Below, piece after piece: positions 17,511 through 27,328 of a stretch of DNA of 64,000 nucleotides (position 1 is the stretch's first letter; each line of letters starts with the position of its first letter). Where the stretch lies: positions 62,001 to 126,000 of the forward strand of contig NZ_JACAOY010000010.1 in assembly GCF_013385985.1 (NCBI RefSeq), read 5' to 3'. Under the pieces are notes generated by a model. It saw nothing but the letters and a program-made list of their open reading frames with translations. It searched no databases and had not been told where the DNA came from. The translations under genes and the position numbers were made by a program. This DNA comes from Pseudomonas sp. B6002. Its GTDB lineage: Bacteria; Pseudomonadota; Gammaproteobacteria; Pseudomonadales; Pseudomonadaceae.

Positions 17511-18319
17511 AGAGGTTTCTCCAGTACGGCGTACACCACCTGATAAGTGGCTGGCAGGCCCTGGGCCTGGCGGAACTGCTCGTAAGCGTTGACCAGTGCA
17601 ACAATCCGAGCGCGGCCCGTCAACCCTCCCGGGCGGCCCGGGTTGAGGTTATGGGCGCCCAGCGCTTTCAATTCATGGGTCAGGCTGCGCACGTCCGGGT
17701 AATGCAGGACGTGGGGCTGGCGCTCCAGGCTGGCCACCCGCAGGCCGCTGGCCGCGCACAGCTGTTGATACGCCTCGAAGGTACGGAAACGGTTGACGTG
17801 AACCAGGCCATCCACCGCACGCCAGCTGTCACGCAGCTCGCCCAGGGTGCCCACGCACAGGCTCGCAAAAGCCAGTACGCCACCCGGCCGCAGCACGCGA
17901 TAGGCCTCGCTGAGCACCGCGTCAAAGTTTGCGCACCACTGCACAGCCAGGCTGGAGAAGATCAGCCCGCAGCTTTCATCCTGCAGCGGCAAACGTTCGG
18001 CGTCACCGGCGATGAAATGTTCAGCACCGCCCAAAGGCCTGGCGTGGTTGAGCATGCCCTCGGCGATATCCAGCGCAACGCCCTGGCTGGCCGGCAGCCG
18101 TTCATTCAGCACACGGCTGAAATACCCCGTGCCACAGCCCATATCCAGCCAGCGTTGCGGCGCGATATCAGCCGGCAAACGCGCCAGCAATTCACCGCCC
18201 ACCGCCCGCTGCAACTCGGCCACACTGTCGTAGCTGGCGGCCGCACGGGAGAACGACGCGGCGACCTGACGCTTGTCGGGCAAGGCGCCGGGCAATGAAG
18301 GGTGGGATAGATCAGTCAT
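17507..18319 (-). CDS. bioC: Malonyl-ACP O-methyltransferase BioC
   Basis: BioC (270 residues) methylates malonyl-ACP to let the fatty acid machinery build the pimeloyl chain of biotin. It has a class I SAM methyltransferase fold: [13 protein letters not shown] motif I near residue 60, with the N-terminal [22 protein letters not shown] typical of BioC. The start is uncertain between 18331 and 18319; neither has a good ribosome site. I chose 18319, which sits in the overlap with the bioH stop and begins MTDLSHP as in relatives. Both flanking genes overlap it. Confidence 0.92.
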   Translation of the reverse strand: MTDLSHPSLPGALPDKRQVAASFSRAAASYDSVAELQRAVGGELLARLPADIAPQRWLDMGCGTGYFSRVLNERLPASQGVALDIAEGMLNHARPLGGAEHFIAGDAERLPLQDESCGLIFSSLAVQWCANFDAVLSEAYRVLRPGGVLAFASLCVGTLGELRDSWRAVDGLVHVNRFRTFEAYQQLCAASGLRVASLERQPHVLHYPDVRSLTHELKALGAHNLNPGRPGGLTGRARIVALVNAYEQFRQAQGLPATYQVVYAVLEKPL

Positions 18320-19043
18320 CGACGCACTCATGCAAAAAAGCCTGGATGGCCCCCGCTACACCGTGAGGGTCTTCCAGAAGAAAAGCGTGGCCGGCCTGTT
18401 CAATCAGGCCGATTTCGACATCAGGCAGCAGGGCCAGCAGGTCGCTGGCCGCTTCGGCCGGCACCAACCCGTCCAAGCCCGCAAACAGATGCATCTGCGG
18501 GCCACGGTAGGCAAGTAGCGCTTCACGGGTATCCAGTTGCGCCAGCAATTCAAGGCCCGGCATCAGCACACTGGAAGGCGAATTCGGCGCGCCGCTGACC
18601 AGCAAGCGCGACAGCCCACGCGGGTCCTCTGCGCCCTTGGCACACAACAGGCCGAAACGTTTGAGGGTGACTTGGGAATCGGCATGGCATCCGGCCAGAA
18701 ACGCATCGAACGTTTCGGCGGGCATCGCGTTCGGCCAGCCTTCATGGGCGACAAAACACGGGTTGCTGGCCAGAGTCAGCAGGCCGCAGCAGCGCTCGCC
18801 GCGCCGTGCGGCCAGCTCGGAGGCGAGCATGCCACCCAGGGACCAGCCGCCCAGCCAGGCGTTGTCGGGCAGCGTGGCGTCAAGCTCGTCGAGCCATTCA
18901 TCGAGGTCGCTGGTATCCAGCGCCGGCAGCGGCTCGATCTGCACCCGCAGGTGTTCGTCCAGGCCCTGCAAGGCGGCGGCCAGAGGCTCCAGCGGCGACA
19001 CACCGAGGCCCCAGCCGGGCAGCAATATCAGTCGATCACGCAT
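18312..19043 (-). CDS. bioH: Pimeloyl-ACP methyl ester carboxylesterase BioH
   Basis: BioH (243 residues) removes the methyl group added by BioC once the pimeloyl chain is complete. It is an alpha/beta hydrolase with nucleophile Ser68 in GGWSLGG, a candidate acid Asp in AGLDGLVP and His in [12 protein letters not shown]. The oxyanion-region motif LLPGWGLG is at the N-terminus. The gene overlaps bioF by 8 bases and bioC by 8 bases. Confidence 0.93.
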   Translation of the reverse strand: MRDRLILLPGWGLGVSPLEPLAAALQGLDEHLRVQIEPLPALDTSDLDEWLDELDATLPDNAWLGGWSLGGMLASELAARRGERCCGLLTLASNPCFVAHEGWPNAMPAETFDAFLAGCHADSQVTLKRFGLLCAKGAEDPRGLSRLLVSGAPNSPSSVLMPGLELLAQLDTREALLAYRGPQMHLFAGLDGLVPAEAASDLLALLPDVEIGLIEQAGHAFLLEDPHGVAGAIQAFLHECVDD

Positions 19044-20217
19044 GGTCGGGCTCCGTGGCGCCTAACAAGCGGAAACACTCTTCCAATGCGCTTAACAATA
19101 GCTGCACCTGCGCCTCGGTGTGAGCCGCCGTCAACGTCACGCGCAAACGGGCGCTGCCAGCGGGCACGGTCGGTGGGCGGATGGCGGTCACCATCAAGCC
19201 ACGCTCACGCAACATCTGCGACAGACGCACGGCCTTGGCACTGTCGCCGATCAGGATCGGCTGGATCGGCGTGAAGCTGTCCATCAAGTCCAGGCCAAGC
19301 TGTTCGCCCCCCTGGCGGAACTGGCGAATCAAACCATTGAGGTGCTCGCGCCGCCAGTGTTCGGTACGCAGCAGCTCAAGGCTTTTCAAGGTGGCGCAGG
19401 CCAGCGCCGGTGGCTGGCTGGTGGTGTAGATATACGGCCGGGCGAACTGGATGAGGCTTTCGATCAGCTCTTCACTGCCCGCCACAAACGCGCCTGCCGT
19501 ACCGAATGCCTTGCCCAGGGTGCCAACCAATACCGGCACGTCTTCCTGGCTCAAGCCGAAGTGCTCGACGATCCCGCCGCCGGTGGCCCCCAGGGGGCCA
19601 AAACCGTGGGCGTCATCCACCATCAACCAGGCCCCTTTTGCGCGCGTTTCGCGGGCCAGCGCGGGCAAGTCGGCCAGGTCCCCGTCCATGCTGAACACGC
19701 CATCGGTGACCACCAGCGTATTGCCGGTGGCCTTCTCCAGGCGCTTGGCCAGGCTGCCGGCATCGTTGTGCAGGTAACGATTGAAACGCGCCCCGGAGAG
19801 CAAGCCGGCATCCAGCAAGGAGGCGTGGTTGAGGCGGTCTTCGAGCACGGTATCGCCCTGCCCTACCAACGCCGTGACTGCGCCGAGGTTGGCCATGTAG
19901 CCGGTGGTAAACAGCAAGGCGCGCGGGCGACCGGTAAGGTCAGCCAAGGCTTCTTCCAGTTCGTGGTGCGGCGTGGCGTGCCCGACCACCAGGTGCGAAG
20001 CACCACCGCCCACACCCCAGCGGGACGCACCGGCACGCCAGGCTTCGATCACGTGCGGGTGATTGGCCAGGCCTAGGTAGTCGTTGTTGCAGAACGCCAG
20101 CAGCGACTGGCCGTCCACCACCACTTCCGGGCCTTGGGGGCTGTCGAGCAGCGGGCGTTGACGATAAAGGTGTTCGGCACGGCGGGCAGCGAGGCGCGCG
20201 GCGAGATCAAAAGACAT
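19036..20217 (-). CDS. bioF: 8-amino-7-oxononanoate synthase BioF
   Basis: BioF (393 residues) condenses pimeloyl-ACP with alanine using PLP. The PLP lysine is Lys236 in VGTLGKAFG; other motifs are [10 protein letters not shown] and [10 protein letters not shown] (residues 201-210). The length is normal for the family. It is separated from bioB by a 156-base gap holding a REPIN, so bioF-H-C-D may be read through from the bioB promoter or have its own promoter. Confidence 0.96.
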   Translation of the reverse strand: MSFDLAARLAARRAEHLYRQRPLLDSPQGPEVVVDGQSLLAFCNNDYLGLANHPHVIEAWRAGASRWGVGGGASHLVVGHATPHHELEEALADLTGRPRALLFTTGYMANLGAVTALVGQGDTVLEDRLNHASLLDAGLLSGARFNRYLHNDAGSLAKRLEKATGNTLVVTDGVFSMDGDLADLPALARETRAKGAWLMVDDAHGFGPLGATGGGIVEHFGLSQEDVPVLVGTLGKAFGTAGAFVAGSEELIESLIQFARPYIYTTSQPPALACATLKSLELLRTEHWRREHLNGLIRQFRQGGEQLGLDLMDSFTPIQPILIGDSAKAVRLSQMLRERGLMVTAIRPPTVPAGSARLRVTLTAAHTEAQVQLLLSALEECFRLLGATEPDHA

Positions 20218-20254
20218 GCTGGCCTCGGATATATCTGAATGAAAACAGTCTCAA

Positions 20255-20344
20255 TGTGGGAGCTGGCTTGCCTGCGATGACGGTGGCACATTCAGCATCA
20301 ATGTGTCTGAAAGACCTCTATCGCAGGCAAGCCAGCTCCCACAC
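20255..20344. repeat. REPIN between bioF and bioB
   Basis: Inverted copies of TGTGGGAGCTGGCTTGCCTG (from 20255) and its complement (to 20344) flank about 40 bases. The element lies inside the bio gene series and could form a hairpin in the bioB-bioF transcript. Confidence 0.9.
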
Positions 20345-20373
20345 TGGATTGCATTCCAATGGAGAGATAAGCG

Positions 20374-21429
20374 TCAAACCACCGCGTTGTAGAACTGCTC
20401 GCTGCTCTTCTGCTCCACCAGCGCCTGCTCAATCGCAGCCTGGTGCACTTCGTCAGCGTGCTCTTCACGCGCCTCCGGCAAGATCCCCAGGCGCGAGAAC
20501 AGTTGCATGTCCTTGTCAGCCTGCGGGTTGGCGGTGGTCAGCAGTTTGTCGCCGTAGAAGATCGAGTTGGCGCCAGCAAAGAATGCCAGGGCCTGCATCT
20601 GCTCGTTCATCGCCTCGCGCCCCGCCGACAGGCGCACGTGGGACTGCGGCATCAGGATGCGCGCCACGGCCAGCATGCGGATGAAGTCGAACGGGTCGAT
20701 GTCTTCGGCGTTTTCCAGCGGGGTACCGGCGACTTTCACCAGCATGTTGATCGGCACCGACTCCGGGTGCTCCGGCAAGTTGGCCAGCTGGATCAGCAGG
20801 TTGGCGCGGTCATCGAGGGACTCACCCATGCCGAGGATGCCGCCCGAGCAGATCTTCATCCCCGAATCACGCACGTAGGCCAGGGTTTGCAGGCGCTCGC
20901 TGTAGGTGCGAGTGGTGATGATGCTGCCGTAGAACTCCGGCGAGGTGTCCAGGTTGTGGTTGTAGTAGTCGAGGCCAGCCTGGGCCAGGGCTTCGGTCTG
21001 GTCCTGGTCGAGGCGGCCGAGGGTCATGCAGGTTTCCAGGCCCATCGCCTTCACGCCTTTGACCATCTGCAGCACGTAGGGCATGTCTTTGGCCGACGGG
21101 TGTTTCCACGCGGCGCCCATGCAGAAGCGGGTCGAACCGATGGCCTTGGCGCGGGCGGCCTCTTCGAGGACCTTCTGCACTTCCATCAGTTTTTCTTTTT
21201 CCAGGCCAGTGTTGTAGTGGCCCGACTGCGGACAATATTTGCAATCTTCCGGGCAGGCGCCCGTTTTGATCGACAACAGGGTCGACACCTGTACACGGTT
21301 GGCGTCGAAATGCGCGCGGTGCACGGTCTGCGCCTGGAACAACAGGTCGTTGAACGGCTGCACGAACAACGCTTTGACTTCGGCGAGGGACCAATCGTGA
21401 CGCAGGGTGGCAGAGGTGCTGGCGCTCAT
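20374..21429 (-). CDS. bioB: Biotin synthase BioB
   Basis: BioB (351 residues) is the radical SAM enzyme that inserts sulfur into dethiobiotin. The CxxxCxxC motif is Cys59, Cys63, Cys66 in [14 protein letters not shown]. The rest of the barrel and a normal C-terminus are present. It is the first gene of the minus-strand bio series (bioB, then bioF-H-C-D). Upstream lie a good promoter and a BirA-type operator, so biotin supply should repress it. Confidence 0.97.
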   Translation of the reverse strand: MSASTSATLRHDWSLAEVKALFVQPFNDLLFQAQTVHRAHFDANRVQVSTLLSIKTGACPEDCKYCPQSGHYNTGLEKEKLMEVQKVLEEAARAKAIGSTRFCMGAAWKHPSAKDMPYVLQMVKGVKAMGLETCMTLGRLDQDQTEALAQAGLDYYNHNLDTSPEFYGSIITTRTYSERLQTLAYVRDSGMKICSGGILGMGESLDDRANLLIQLANLPEHPESVPINMLVKVAGTPLENAEDIDPFDFIRMLAVARILMPQSHVRLSAGREAMNEQMQALAFFAGANSIFYGDKLLTTANPQADKDMQLFSRLGILPEAREEHADEVHQAAIEQALVEQKSSEQFYNAVV

Positions 21430-21504
21430 GGGCGATTCCTTGATTATGCTTTGGCAAGCGCTGTGGGAAGGGCAATACCCACAGGCACGACACGGATGCT
21501 CGGC

Positions 21505-21533
21505 ATATTTAAGGAAGATTCATGCACTGTCAA
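21505..21533 (-). promoter_or_regulatory. Predicted bioB promoter (-35 and -10)
   Basis: On the minus strand, a perfect -35 TTGACA (21533-21528) is followed after 17 bases by the -10-like AAATAT (21510-21505), about 75 bases before the bioB start. The -35 lies inside the left half of the BirA-like operator, so bound repressor would block RNA polymerase. Confidence 0.65.
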
Positions 21534-22259
21534 CCAGACTGCAAACACCAGGTTTACATCTGGTCAATAAACAACCAAACCTGTTTAATCTGCGATGAAA
21601 GCACGGAATCCGCCGATCCTGTATGCAACGTCTGCGAAACGGAGCTGCCCTGGCTGATAGAGCAGTGCAGCGTGTGCGCCCTGCCGCTGCCAATGGATGG
21701 CCTGATCTGCGGCCAATGCCAGAAAAACCCACCGGCCTTTAAACAGGTGATCGCGCCCTGGACCTACAGTTTCCCGATCGACACCTTGATCAGCCGCTTC
21801 AAGCACCAGGCACGCTGGCCACTCGGGCACCTGTTGGGGCATTTGCTGGGGCGACATCTGCAACACCGCCTCGACAATGGCGAACTAACGCGCCCCGATT
21901 GCCTGCTGCCCGTGCCCATGGCGAACAAGCGCCTGCGTGAACGCGGCTTCAACCAGGCATTGATGCTGGCACGCTGGCTCAGCAGCGACCTGAATATCCC
22001 CCACGATGAACACCTGTTGTTACGCCCCCATGAAACCGTCGCGCAACAAGCCCTTAACGCCAGGACCCGCAAGCGCAACCTGCTCGGCGCCTTTGCCCTG
22101 GCGCCTGATGCGCAAGTACAGGGCCGTCACTTTGCACTGGTGGACGACGTGCTCACCACCGGCGCCACTGCCCACAGCCTGGCCCGGTTGCTGATGAACG
22201 CGGGAGCCCGTGCAGTCGATGTCTATTGCCTGGCCCGCACGCCAAAACCAGGCCCCTGA
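21522..22259 (+). CDS. ComF family protein (phosphoribosyltransferase-like)
   Basis: The protein (245 residues) has four CxxC pairs at its N-terminus (CLICDE, CNVCE, CSVC, CGQC), probably binding zinc, and a C-terminal phosphoribosyltransferase fold with the PRPP-loop motif VDDVLTTGAT. ComF homologs are linked to DNA uptake in naturally competent bacteria; in Pseudomonas the role is not established. The ATG at 21522 has AGGA about 7 bases upstream, and no other start precedes the zinc finger. The BirA operator lies within its first codons, so bioB repression may also affect comF. Confidence 0.88.
   Translation: MHCQPDCKHQVYIWSINNQTCLICDESTESADPVCNVCETELPWLIEQCSVCALPLPMDGLICGQCQKNPPAFKQVIAPWTYSFPIDTLISRFKHQARWPLGHLLGHLLGRHLQHRLDNGELTRPDCLLPVPMANKRLRERGFNQALMLARWLSSDLNIPHDEHLLLRPHETVAQQALNARTRKRNLLGAFALAPDAQVQGRHFALVDDVLTTGATAHSLARLLMNAGARAVDVYCLARTPKPGP
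21527..21559. promoter_or_regulatory. BirA-type biotin operator
   Basis: TGTCAACC-(15 nt)-GGTTTACA matches the proteobacterial BirA operator pattern TTGTAAACC-N14/15-GGTTTACAA with few mismatches. It covers the -35 of bioB and codons 3-12 of the divergent comF gene. BirA bound to biotinyl-AMP would be expected here. Confidence 0.78.
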
Positions 22260-22316
22260 CTTGACTCCACCGCCCGGCGCCTGCAACGTCCGCTCATCTC
22301 ACCACAGCGTATCCCC

Positions 22317-23081
22317 ATGTCTTTGCCCACTTCCCTCAGCCAACACATCATTCGTCGCCCCCAGCGTATCGCCCTGCTGGCGCACATCGCCGAACAAGGC
22401 TCGATCACCCGCGCCGCCAAAAGCGCCGGCTTGAGCTACAAGGCCGCGTGGGACGCCATCGACGAGCTGAACAATCTGGCGCAAAAGCCATTGGTCGAAC
22501 GCAGCGTCGGTGGCAAAGGCGGGGGTGGCGCCAGGTTGACGGTCGAAGGTGAGCGCGTGTTGCGCCTCTACCAACGCCTGCAAGTGTTGCAGGCCGAAAT
22601 ACTGGGCTCAGATGAAGATGCCAGCGACTTCAACCTGCTGGGCCGCTTGATGCTGCGCACCAGTGCGCGCAACCAGTTGCATGGCCAGGTGATCGCCATC
22701 GACAGCCATGGCCGCAATGACCTGATCCGCCTGCAATTGGCGGGCGACCTGAGCCTGGATGCCCAGATCACCCATGACAGCACGCACCGGCTGGAACTGG
22801 AGCCGGGTGTGGAAGTGGTCGCGTTGATCAAGGCCGGCTGGCTGGAACTGCTCGCCCCGGGGCAGCCTGCAACACCTGGACACAATTGCATGAGCGGCAT
22901 TATCGAGACGATTCTCGACGCCGATGACGGCCCCAGCGAGGTCCGCATCACCCTGCCCAACGGCCAGGTTTTATGCGCCCTGGCGCAGCCTGCCGCGCTC
23001 ACGGCACTCGGTGCGGCAGAAGGCCAGCCGATTCAGGTGCAATTCGCCCCCAGTCACGTGTTGCTCGGTACGCCGGTGTAG
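22317..23081 (+). CDS. modE: ModE-type molybdate-responsive regulator
   Basis: The protein (254 residues) has an N-terminal winged helix-turn-helix (about residues 15-75, RIALLAHIAEQGSITRAAKSAGLSY in two halves) like ModE, and two TOBE/Mop domains (about 120-185 and 190-252) that bind molybdate. ModE normally represses the molybdate ABC transporter. No modABC genes are in this window, so the regulator acts at a distance or the transporter lies elsewhere. It follows comF by 57 bases on the same strand. Assignment is by domain layout. Confidence 0.85.
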   Translation: MSLPTSLSQHIIRRPQRIALLAHIAEQGSITRAAKSAGLSYKAAWDAIDELNNLAQKPLVERSVGGKGGGGARLTVEGERVLRLYQRLQVLQAEILGSDEDASDFNLLGRLMLRTSARNQLHGQVIAIDSHGRNDLIRLQLAGDLSLDAQITHDSTHRLELEPGVEVVALIKAGWLELLAPGQPATPGHNCMSGIIETILDADDGPSEVRITLPNGQVLCALAQPAALTALGAAEGQPIQVQFAPSHVLLGTPV

Positions 23082-23161
23082 CCGGCCGGCCGACTTCAAA
23101 ACGCAACAATTTCGTCACAAGCGCTCCTTAAGGTGTCTGCAAAAACCGCAGGGAGCCTGAA

Positions 23162-25060
23162 ATGAGCCTATTAGAAGAAAACCAAGCCACCGACCTGGAA
23201 CAGATGGTCGGCCTCACCCGCCGCCGCTTTATCGGCGCCGGCGCCCTGTGCGGGGCCGCGATGTTCCTGGGGGGCAACCTGCTGACCCGCAGCGCCATGG
23301 CCGTGAACGCAGCCACCGCCAGCCCGCTGCTGGGCTTCACCAGCATCGGCGCCGCCACCAGCGACGCCATCACCTTGCCGCCCGGCTACAGCGCCTCGGT
23401 GCTGATCAGTTGGGGCCAGCCATTGAGCAAGGGCGCCCCGGCCTTCGACCCGTCCGGCAACGGCACGGCAGCGGCCCAGGAGCAGCAATTCGGCGACAAC
23501 AACGACGGCATGAGCCTGTTCGCCTTCCCGGGCGACGACAACCGCGCGCTCATGGCCATCAACAATGAATACACCAACTACCGCTACCTCTATGCCCACG
23601 GCGGCGCGCCGCAGTCGGCCGAAGACGTGCGCAAGGCCCTGGCCAGCGAAGGCGTGTCGGTGATCGAAGTACGCCGCAAGGGCGACACCTGGCAGTTCGT
23701 CCAGGACTCGCGCTACAACCGCCGCATTCACGGCAACTCGCCGATCCGCCTCAGCGGCCCGGCCGCCGGCCACGACTGGCTCAAGACCGGCGCCGACAAA
23801 TCCGGCAAGAAAGCCCTGGGCACTTTCCAGAACTGCGCCAACGGCAAGACCCCGTGGGGCACTTACCTGACGTGCGAAGAGAACTTCACCGACTGCTTTG
23901 GCAGCAGCAACCCACAACAGGCGTTCGATGCCGGGCAAAAACGCTACGGCGTGGTCGCCGCCAGCAAAGACATCAACTGGCACCCACACGACCCGCGTTT
24001 TGACCTGGCCAAGAACCCCAACGAACTGAACCGCCATGGCTGGGTCGTGGAAATCGACCCGTTCGACCCCAAGTCCACACCGGTCAAACGCACCGCCCTG
24101 GGCCGCTTCAAACATGAAAACGCCGCGCTGGCCGAAACCCGCGACGGTCGCGCTGTGGTGTACATGGGCGACGATGAACGCGGCGAGTTCATCTACAAGT
24201 TCATCAGCCGCGACAAGATCAACCACAAGAACCCCAAGGCCAACAAAGACCTGCTCGACCACGGCACCTTGTACGTGGCGATCTTCGATGCCGGCGACGG
24301 CAACGCCGACCACCCCAAGGGCAAGGGCCAATGGGTGGAGCTGACCCACGGCAAAAATGGCATTGATGCCAGCAGCGGTTTTGCCAGCCAGGCCGAGGTG
24401 TTGATCCACGCACGCCTGGCCGCCAGCGTGGTGAAAGCCACACGCATGGACCGCCCGGAATGGATCGTGGTGAGCCCCAAGGACGGCCAGGTTTATTGCA
24501 CCCTGACCAACAACGCCAAGCGCGGCGAAGAAGGCCAGCCGGTAGGCGGCCCCAACCCACGGGAGAAAAACGTTTACGGCCAGATCCTGCGCTGGAAGGC
24601 TGATGCCGATAACCACGGCGCCACAGCATTCACCTGGGATCTGTTTGTGGTGGCCGGCAACCCGGGCGTGCATGCCGGCACGCCGAAGGGCGGCTCGTCC
24701 AACATCAACCCGCAGAACATGTTCAACAGCCCCGATGGCCTGGGTTTCGACAAAGCCGGCCGCCTGTGGATCCTAACGGATGGCGACTACAGCAACGCCG
24801 GCGACTTCGCCGGCATGGGCAACAACCAGATGCTGTGTGCCGACCCGAGCACTGGGGAAATCCGCCGCTTCATGGTAGGGCCGGTGGCCTGTGAGGTGAC
24901 GGGCATCAGCTTCTCGCCGGATCAGAAGACGTTGTTTGTGGGGATCCAGCACCCGGGCGAAACCGGTGGCTCAACCTGGCCGGAGCATTTGCCGAATGGC
25001 AAGCCGCGCTCGTCGGTGATAGCGATTCGACGGGATGACGGCGGGATCGTCGGCGCCTGA
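23162..25060 (+). CDS. PhoX-family alkaline phosphatase, Tat-exported
   Basis: The protein (632 residues) belongs to the PhoX/DUF839 family of periplasmic phosphatases that use iron and calcium. It has a twin-arginine signal TRRRFIGAG at residues 19-27 and a hydrophobic stretch to about 47, so it is exported folded by Tat. Motifs conserved in PhoX such as NNEYTNYRYLY, GKTPWGTYLTCEEN and DDERGEFIYKF are present. GGGAG is just ahead of the ATG. No convincing Pho box was found in the short upstream gap. The substrate is inferred from the family. Confidence 0.88.
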   Translation: MSLLEENQATDLEQMVGLTRRRFIGAGALCGAAMFLGGNLLTRSAMAVNAATASPLLGFTSIGAATSDAITLPPGYSASVLISWGQPLSKGAPAFDPSGNGTAAAQEQQFGDNNDGMSLFAFPGDDNRALMAINNEYTNYRYLYAHGGAPQSAEDVRKALASEGVSVIEVRRKGDTWQFVQDSRYNRRIHGNSPIRLSGPAAGHDWLKTGADKSGKKALGTFQNCANGKTPWGTYLTCEENFTDCFGSSNPQQAFDAGQKRYGVVAASKDINWHPHDPRFDLAKNPNELNRHGWVVEIDPFDPKSTPVKRTALGRFKHENAALAETRDGRAVVYMGDDERGEFIYKFISRDKINHKNPKANKDLLDHGTLYVAIFDAGDGNADHPKGKGQWVELTHGKNGIDASSGFASQAEVLIHARLAASVVKATRMDRPEWIVVSPKDGQVYCTLTNNAKRGEEGQPVGGPNPREKNVYGQILRWKADADNHGATAFTWDLFVVAGNPGVHAGTPKGGSSNINPQNMFNSPDGLGFDKAGRLWILTDGDYSNAGDFAGMGNNQMLCADPSTGEIRRFMVGPVACEVTGISFSPDQKTLFVGIQHPGETGGSTWPEHLPNGKPRSSVIAIRRDDGGIVGA

Positions 25061-25066
25061 TAGGGC

Positions 25067-25150
25067 CTCATCGCAGGCAAGCCAGCTCCCACAGTGGACC
25101 GCGCTCTCATGTTGGAACTCGGTCGAATGTAGGAGCTGGCTTGCCTGCGA
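25067..25150. repeat. REPIN after phoX
   Basis: Inverted REP cores (TCATCGCAGGCAAGCCAGCT and GGAGCTGGCTTGCCTGCGA) lie between phoX and srkA with a spacer of about 35 bases. Confidence 0.9.
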
Positions 25151-25231
25151 AGGCGTCCGCACAACCACCACCTATCGATGCTGTTACCATACCCGGCCGG
25201 ACGCGGCGCCCTGCTGCGCGCAGGAGTTCGC

Positions 25232-26206
25232 ATGGCCCACCCGTTTGAAACACTCACCCCCGACCTGGTGCTCGATGCTGTCGAAAGCATCGGCTTTCTC
25301 AGCGACGCCCGCGTTCTGGCGCTCAACAGCTACGAAAACCGCGTCTACCAGGTGGGCATCGAAGATTCCGAACCGCTGATCGCCAAGTTCTACCGGCCCC
25401 AGCGCTGGACCAACGAGGCGATCCTGGAAGAACACCGTTTCACCTTCGAACTGGCCGAATGCGAAGTGCCAGTGGTCGCGCCGCTGATCCACAACGGTGA
25501 AAGCCTGTTCGAACACGCGGGTTTCCGCTTCACCCTGTTCCCCCGCCGTGGCGGCCGTGCGCCGGAGCCGGGCAATCTCGACCAGCTGTATCGTCTTGGG
25601 CAATTGCTCGGGCGCCTGCATGCGGTGGGCTCCACCCGTCCGTTTGAACACCGCGAAGCCCTGGGTGTGAAGAACTTCGGCCAGGACTCCCTGACCACCC
25701 TGCTGGAAGGCAACTTCATTCCCAAGAGCCTGCTGCCGGCCTACGAGTCCGTGGCCCGCGACCTGCTCAAGCGTGTGGAAGAGATGTACAAGGCCACGCC
25801 GCACAAGAACATCCGCATGCACGGCGATTGCCACCCCGGCAACATGATGTGCCGTGACGAGATGTTCCACATCGTCGACCTCGACGACTGCCGCATGGGC
25901 CCGGCGGTGCAGGACCTGTGGATGATGCTCGCCGGCGACCGTCAGGAATGCCTGGGGCAGTTGTCGGAATTGATGGACGGTTACCAGGAATTTCACGATT
26001 TCGACCCGCGTGAGCTGGCCCTGATCGAGCCCCTGCGCGCCCTGCGTCTGATGCACTACAGCGCGTGGCTGGCGCGGCGCTGGGACGACCCGGCGTTCCC
26101 CCACAGCTTCCCGTGGTTTGGCAGCGAACGCTATTGGGGCGACCAAGTGCTGGCCCTGCGCGAACAACTGTCGGCCCTCAACGAAGAGCCCCTGAAACTC
26201 TTCTGA
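25232..26206 (+). CDS. srkA: Stress response kinase A (SrkA/YihE)
   Basis: SrkA (324 residues) is a Ser/Thr protein kinase of the APH/choline-kinase fold that in E. coli protects against death triggered by envelope or oxidative stress. The Brenner-type catalytic loop HGDCHPGNMM and the metal-binding HIVDLDDCRMGP are both visible near residues 200-222. AGGAG is 5 bases before the ATG at 25232, so I chose it over the upstream in-frame start at 25178. It stands alone between two REPINs. Confidence 0.92.
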   Translation: MAHPFETLTPDLVLDAVESIGFLSDARVLALNSYENRVYQVGIEDSEPLIAKFYRPQRWTNEAILEEHRFTFELAECEVPVVAPLIHNGESLFEHAGFRFTLFPRRGGRAPEPGNLDQLYRLGQLLGRLHAVGSTRPFEHREALGVKNFGQDSLTTLLEGNFIPKSLLPAYESVARDLLKRVEEMYKATPHKNIRMHGDCHPGNMMCRDEMFHIVDLDDCRMGPAVQDLWMMLAGDRQECLGQLSELMDGYQEFHDFDPRELALIEPLRALRLMHYSAWLARRWDDPAFPHSFPWFGSERYWGDQVLALREQLSALNEEPLKLF

Positions 26207-26219
26207 TCGCACATTCCCC

Positions 26220-26306
26220 TGTAGGAGCCGGCTTGCCGGCGATAGCATCACCACGGTCCGGCAGACAAACCGAGGCGCCTGCATCTCAGGCGAGCCAGCT
26301 CCCACA
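26220..26306. repeat. REPIN between srkA and rarD
   Basis: The left arm GTAGGAGCCGGCTTGCCGGC and the right arm ending CAGGCGAGCCAGCTCCCACA are inverted; the right arm is more diverged. Confidence 0.8.
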
Positions 26307-26380
26307 GAAAAGCGGGTCCCACTGGCAGACAAATATCCTTACAATCGCGCTTTGTTAGCTGCCTAAGCAAGGATTCTGCA

Positions 26381-27265
26381 ATGCAACCCGCCAACCCCCG
26401 CAAGGGGTACATCCTGGGCCTGAGCGCCTATGTCATCTGGGGTCTGTTCCCGATCTACTTCAAAGCCATCGCCAGCGTGCCCGCCGCCGAAATCATCGTG
26501 CACCGGGTGCTGTGGTCGGCGTTGTTCGGTGGTTTGTTGCTGCTGGTGTGGAAACACCCGGGTTGGTTGCGCGAACTGCTCGACAACCCCAAGCGCTTAG
26601 CCATCCTGGCACTCAGTGGGTCATTGATTGCGGGCAACTGGCTGACGTATGTGTGGTCGGTGAACAGCGGGCGCATGCTGGAAGCAAGCTTGGGTTACTA
26701 CATCAACCCATTGGTGAATGTACTGCTCGGTATGCTGCTGCTCGGTGAACGCCTGCGCCGCCTGCAATGGGTTGCTGTCGGCCTGGCGGCGGTGGGCGTG
26801 GCGCAACAGGTGTGGCAGGTGGGCAGCCTGCCCTGGGTGTCGCTGGTGCTGGCGCTGACGTTCGGGTTCTACGGGCTGATCCGCAAACAGGCACCGGTCA
26901 AGGCGCTGCCGGGGCTGGTGGTGGAAACCTGGATGCTGGTGCCGATCGCCGTGGCCTGGCTGCTGTTCAACCCGACCGCTCACAGCGCACAACTGGCGTT
27001 CTGGAGCACCTCCGAAGCCTGGTGGCTGGTGGCCGCAGGCCCGGTGACGCTGATCCCGCTGGTGTGTTTCAACGCCGCCGCACGGCATTTGCCCTACACC
27101 GCCCTGGGCTTTTTGCAGTACGTCGCACCGACGTTGGTGCTGCTGGAAGCCGTGCTGCTGTTTGGCGAACACCTGGCGTCGAGCACGTTGATTGCCTTCG
27201 CCTTTATCTGGGCCGGCCTGGTGGTGTACAGCCTGGACGCCTGGCTGACCGTGCGCAAACGCTGA
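26381..27265 (+). CDS. rarD: EamA-family transporter RarD
   Basis: The protein (294 residues) has ten predicted membrane helices in two EamA repeats, with N-terminal GYILGLSAYVIWGLFPIYFK characteristic of RarD. Members are drug/metabolite superfamily permeases in the inner membrane; RarD was named for chloramphenicol sensitivity, but its physiological substrate is not known. A perfect 10-bp hairpin follows the stop by 20 bases. Confidence 0.9.
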   Translation: MQPANPRKGYILGLSAYVIWGLFPIYFKAIASVPAAEIIVHRVLWSALFGGLLLLVWKHPGWLRELLDNPKRLAILALSGSLIAGNWLTYVWSVNSGRMLEASLGYYINPLVNVLLGMLLLGERLRRLQWVAVGLAAVGVAQQVWQVGSLPWVSLVLALTFGFYGLIRKQAPVKALPGLVVETWMLVPIAVAWLLFNPTAHSAQLAFWSTSEAWWLVAAGPVTLIPLVCFNAAARHLPYTALGFLQYVAPTLVLLEAVLLFGEHLASSTLIAFAFIWAGLVVYSLDAWLTVRKR

Positions 27266-27285
27266 TCAAATAACGTACAAAACTC

Positions 27286-27312
27286 TGCAAGCCACAGCGG
27301 GCGTGGCTTGCA
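27286..27312. terminator. Strong hairpin downstream of rarD
   Basis: TGCAAGCCAC-(7 nt)-GTGGCTTGCA is a perfect 10-bp stem starting 21 bases after the rarD stop. No T-run follows, so it may stabilise the transcript end or aid termination rather than be a classic intrinsic terminator. Confidence 0.55.
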
Positions 27313-27328
27313 GGCATCCACCCCAAGG

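Noticed and set aside
23082-23161. A Pho box upstream of phoX (TTCGTCACAAGCG region)
   Set aside because: Only one weak half-match to CTGTCAT is present, with no second copy at the right spacing.
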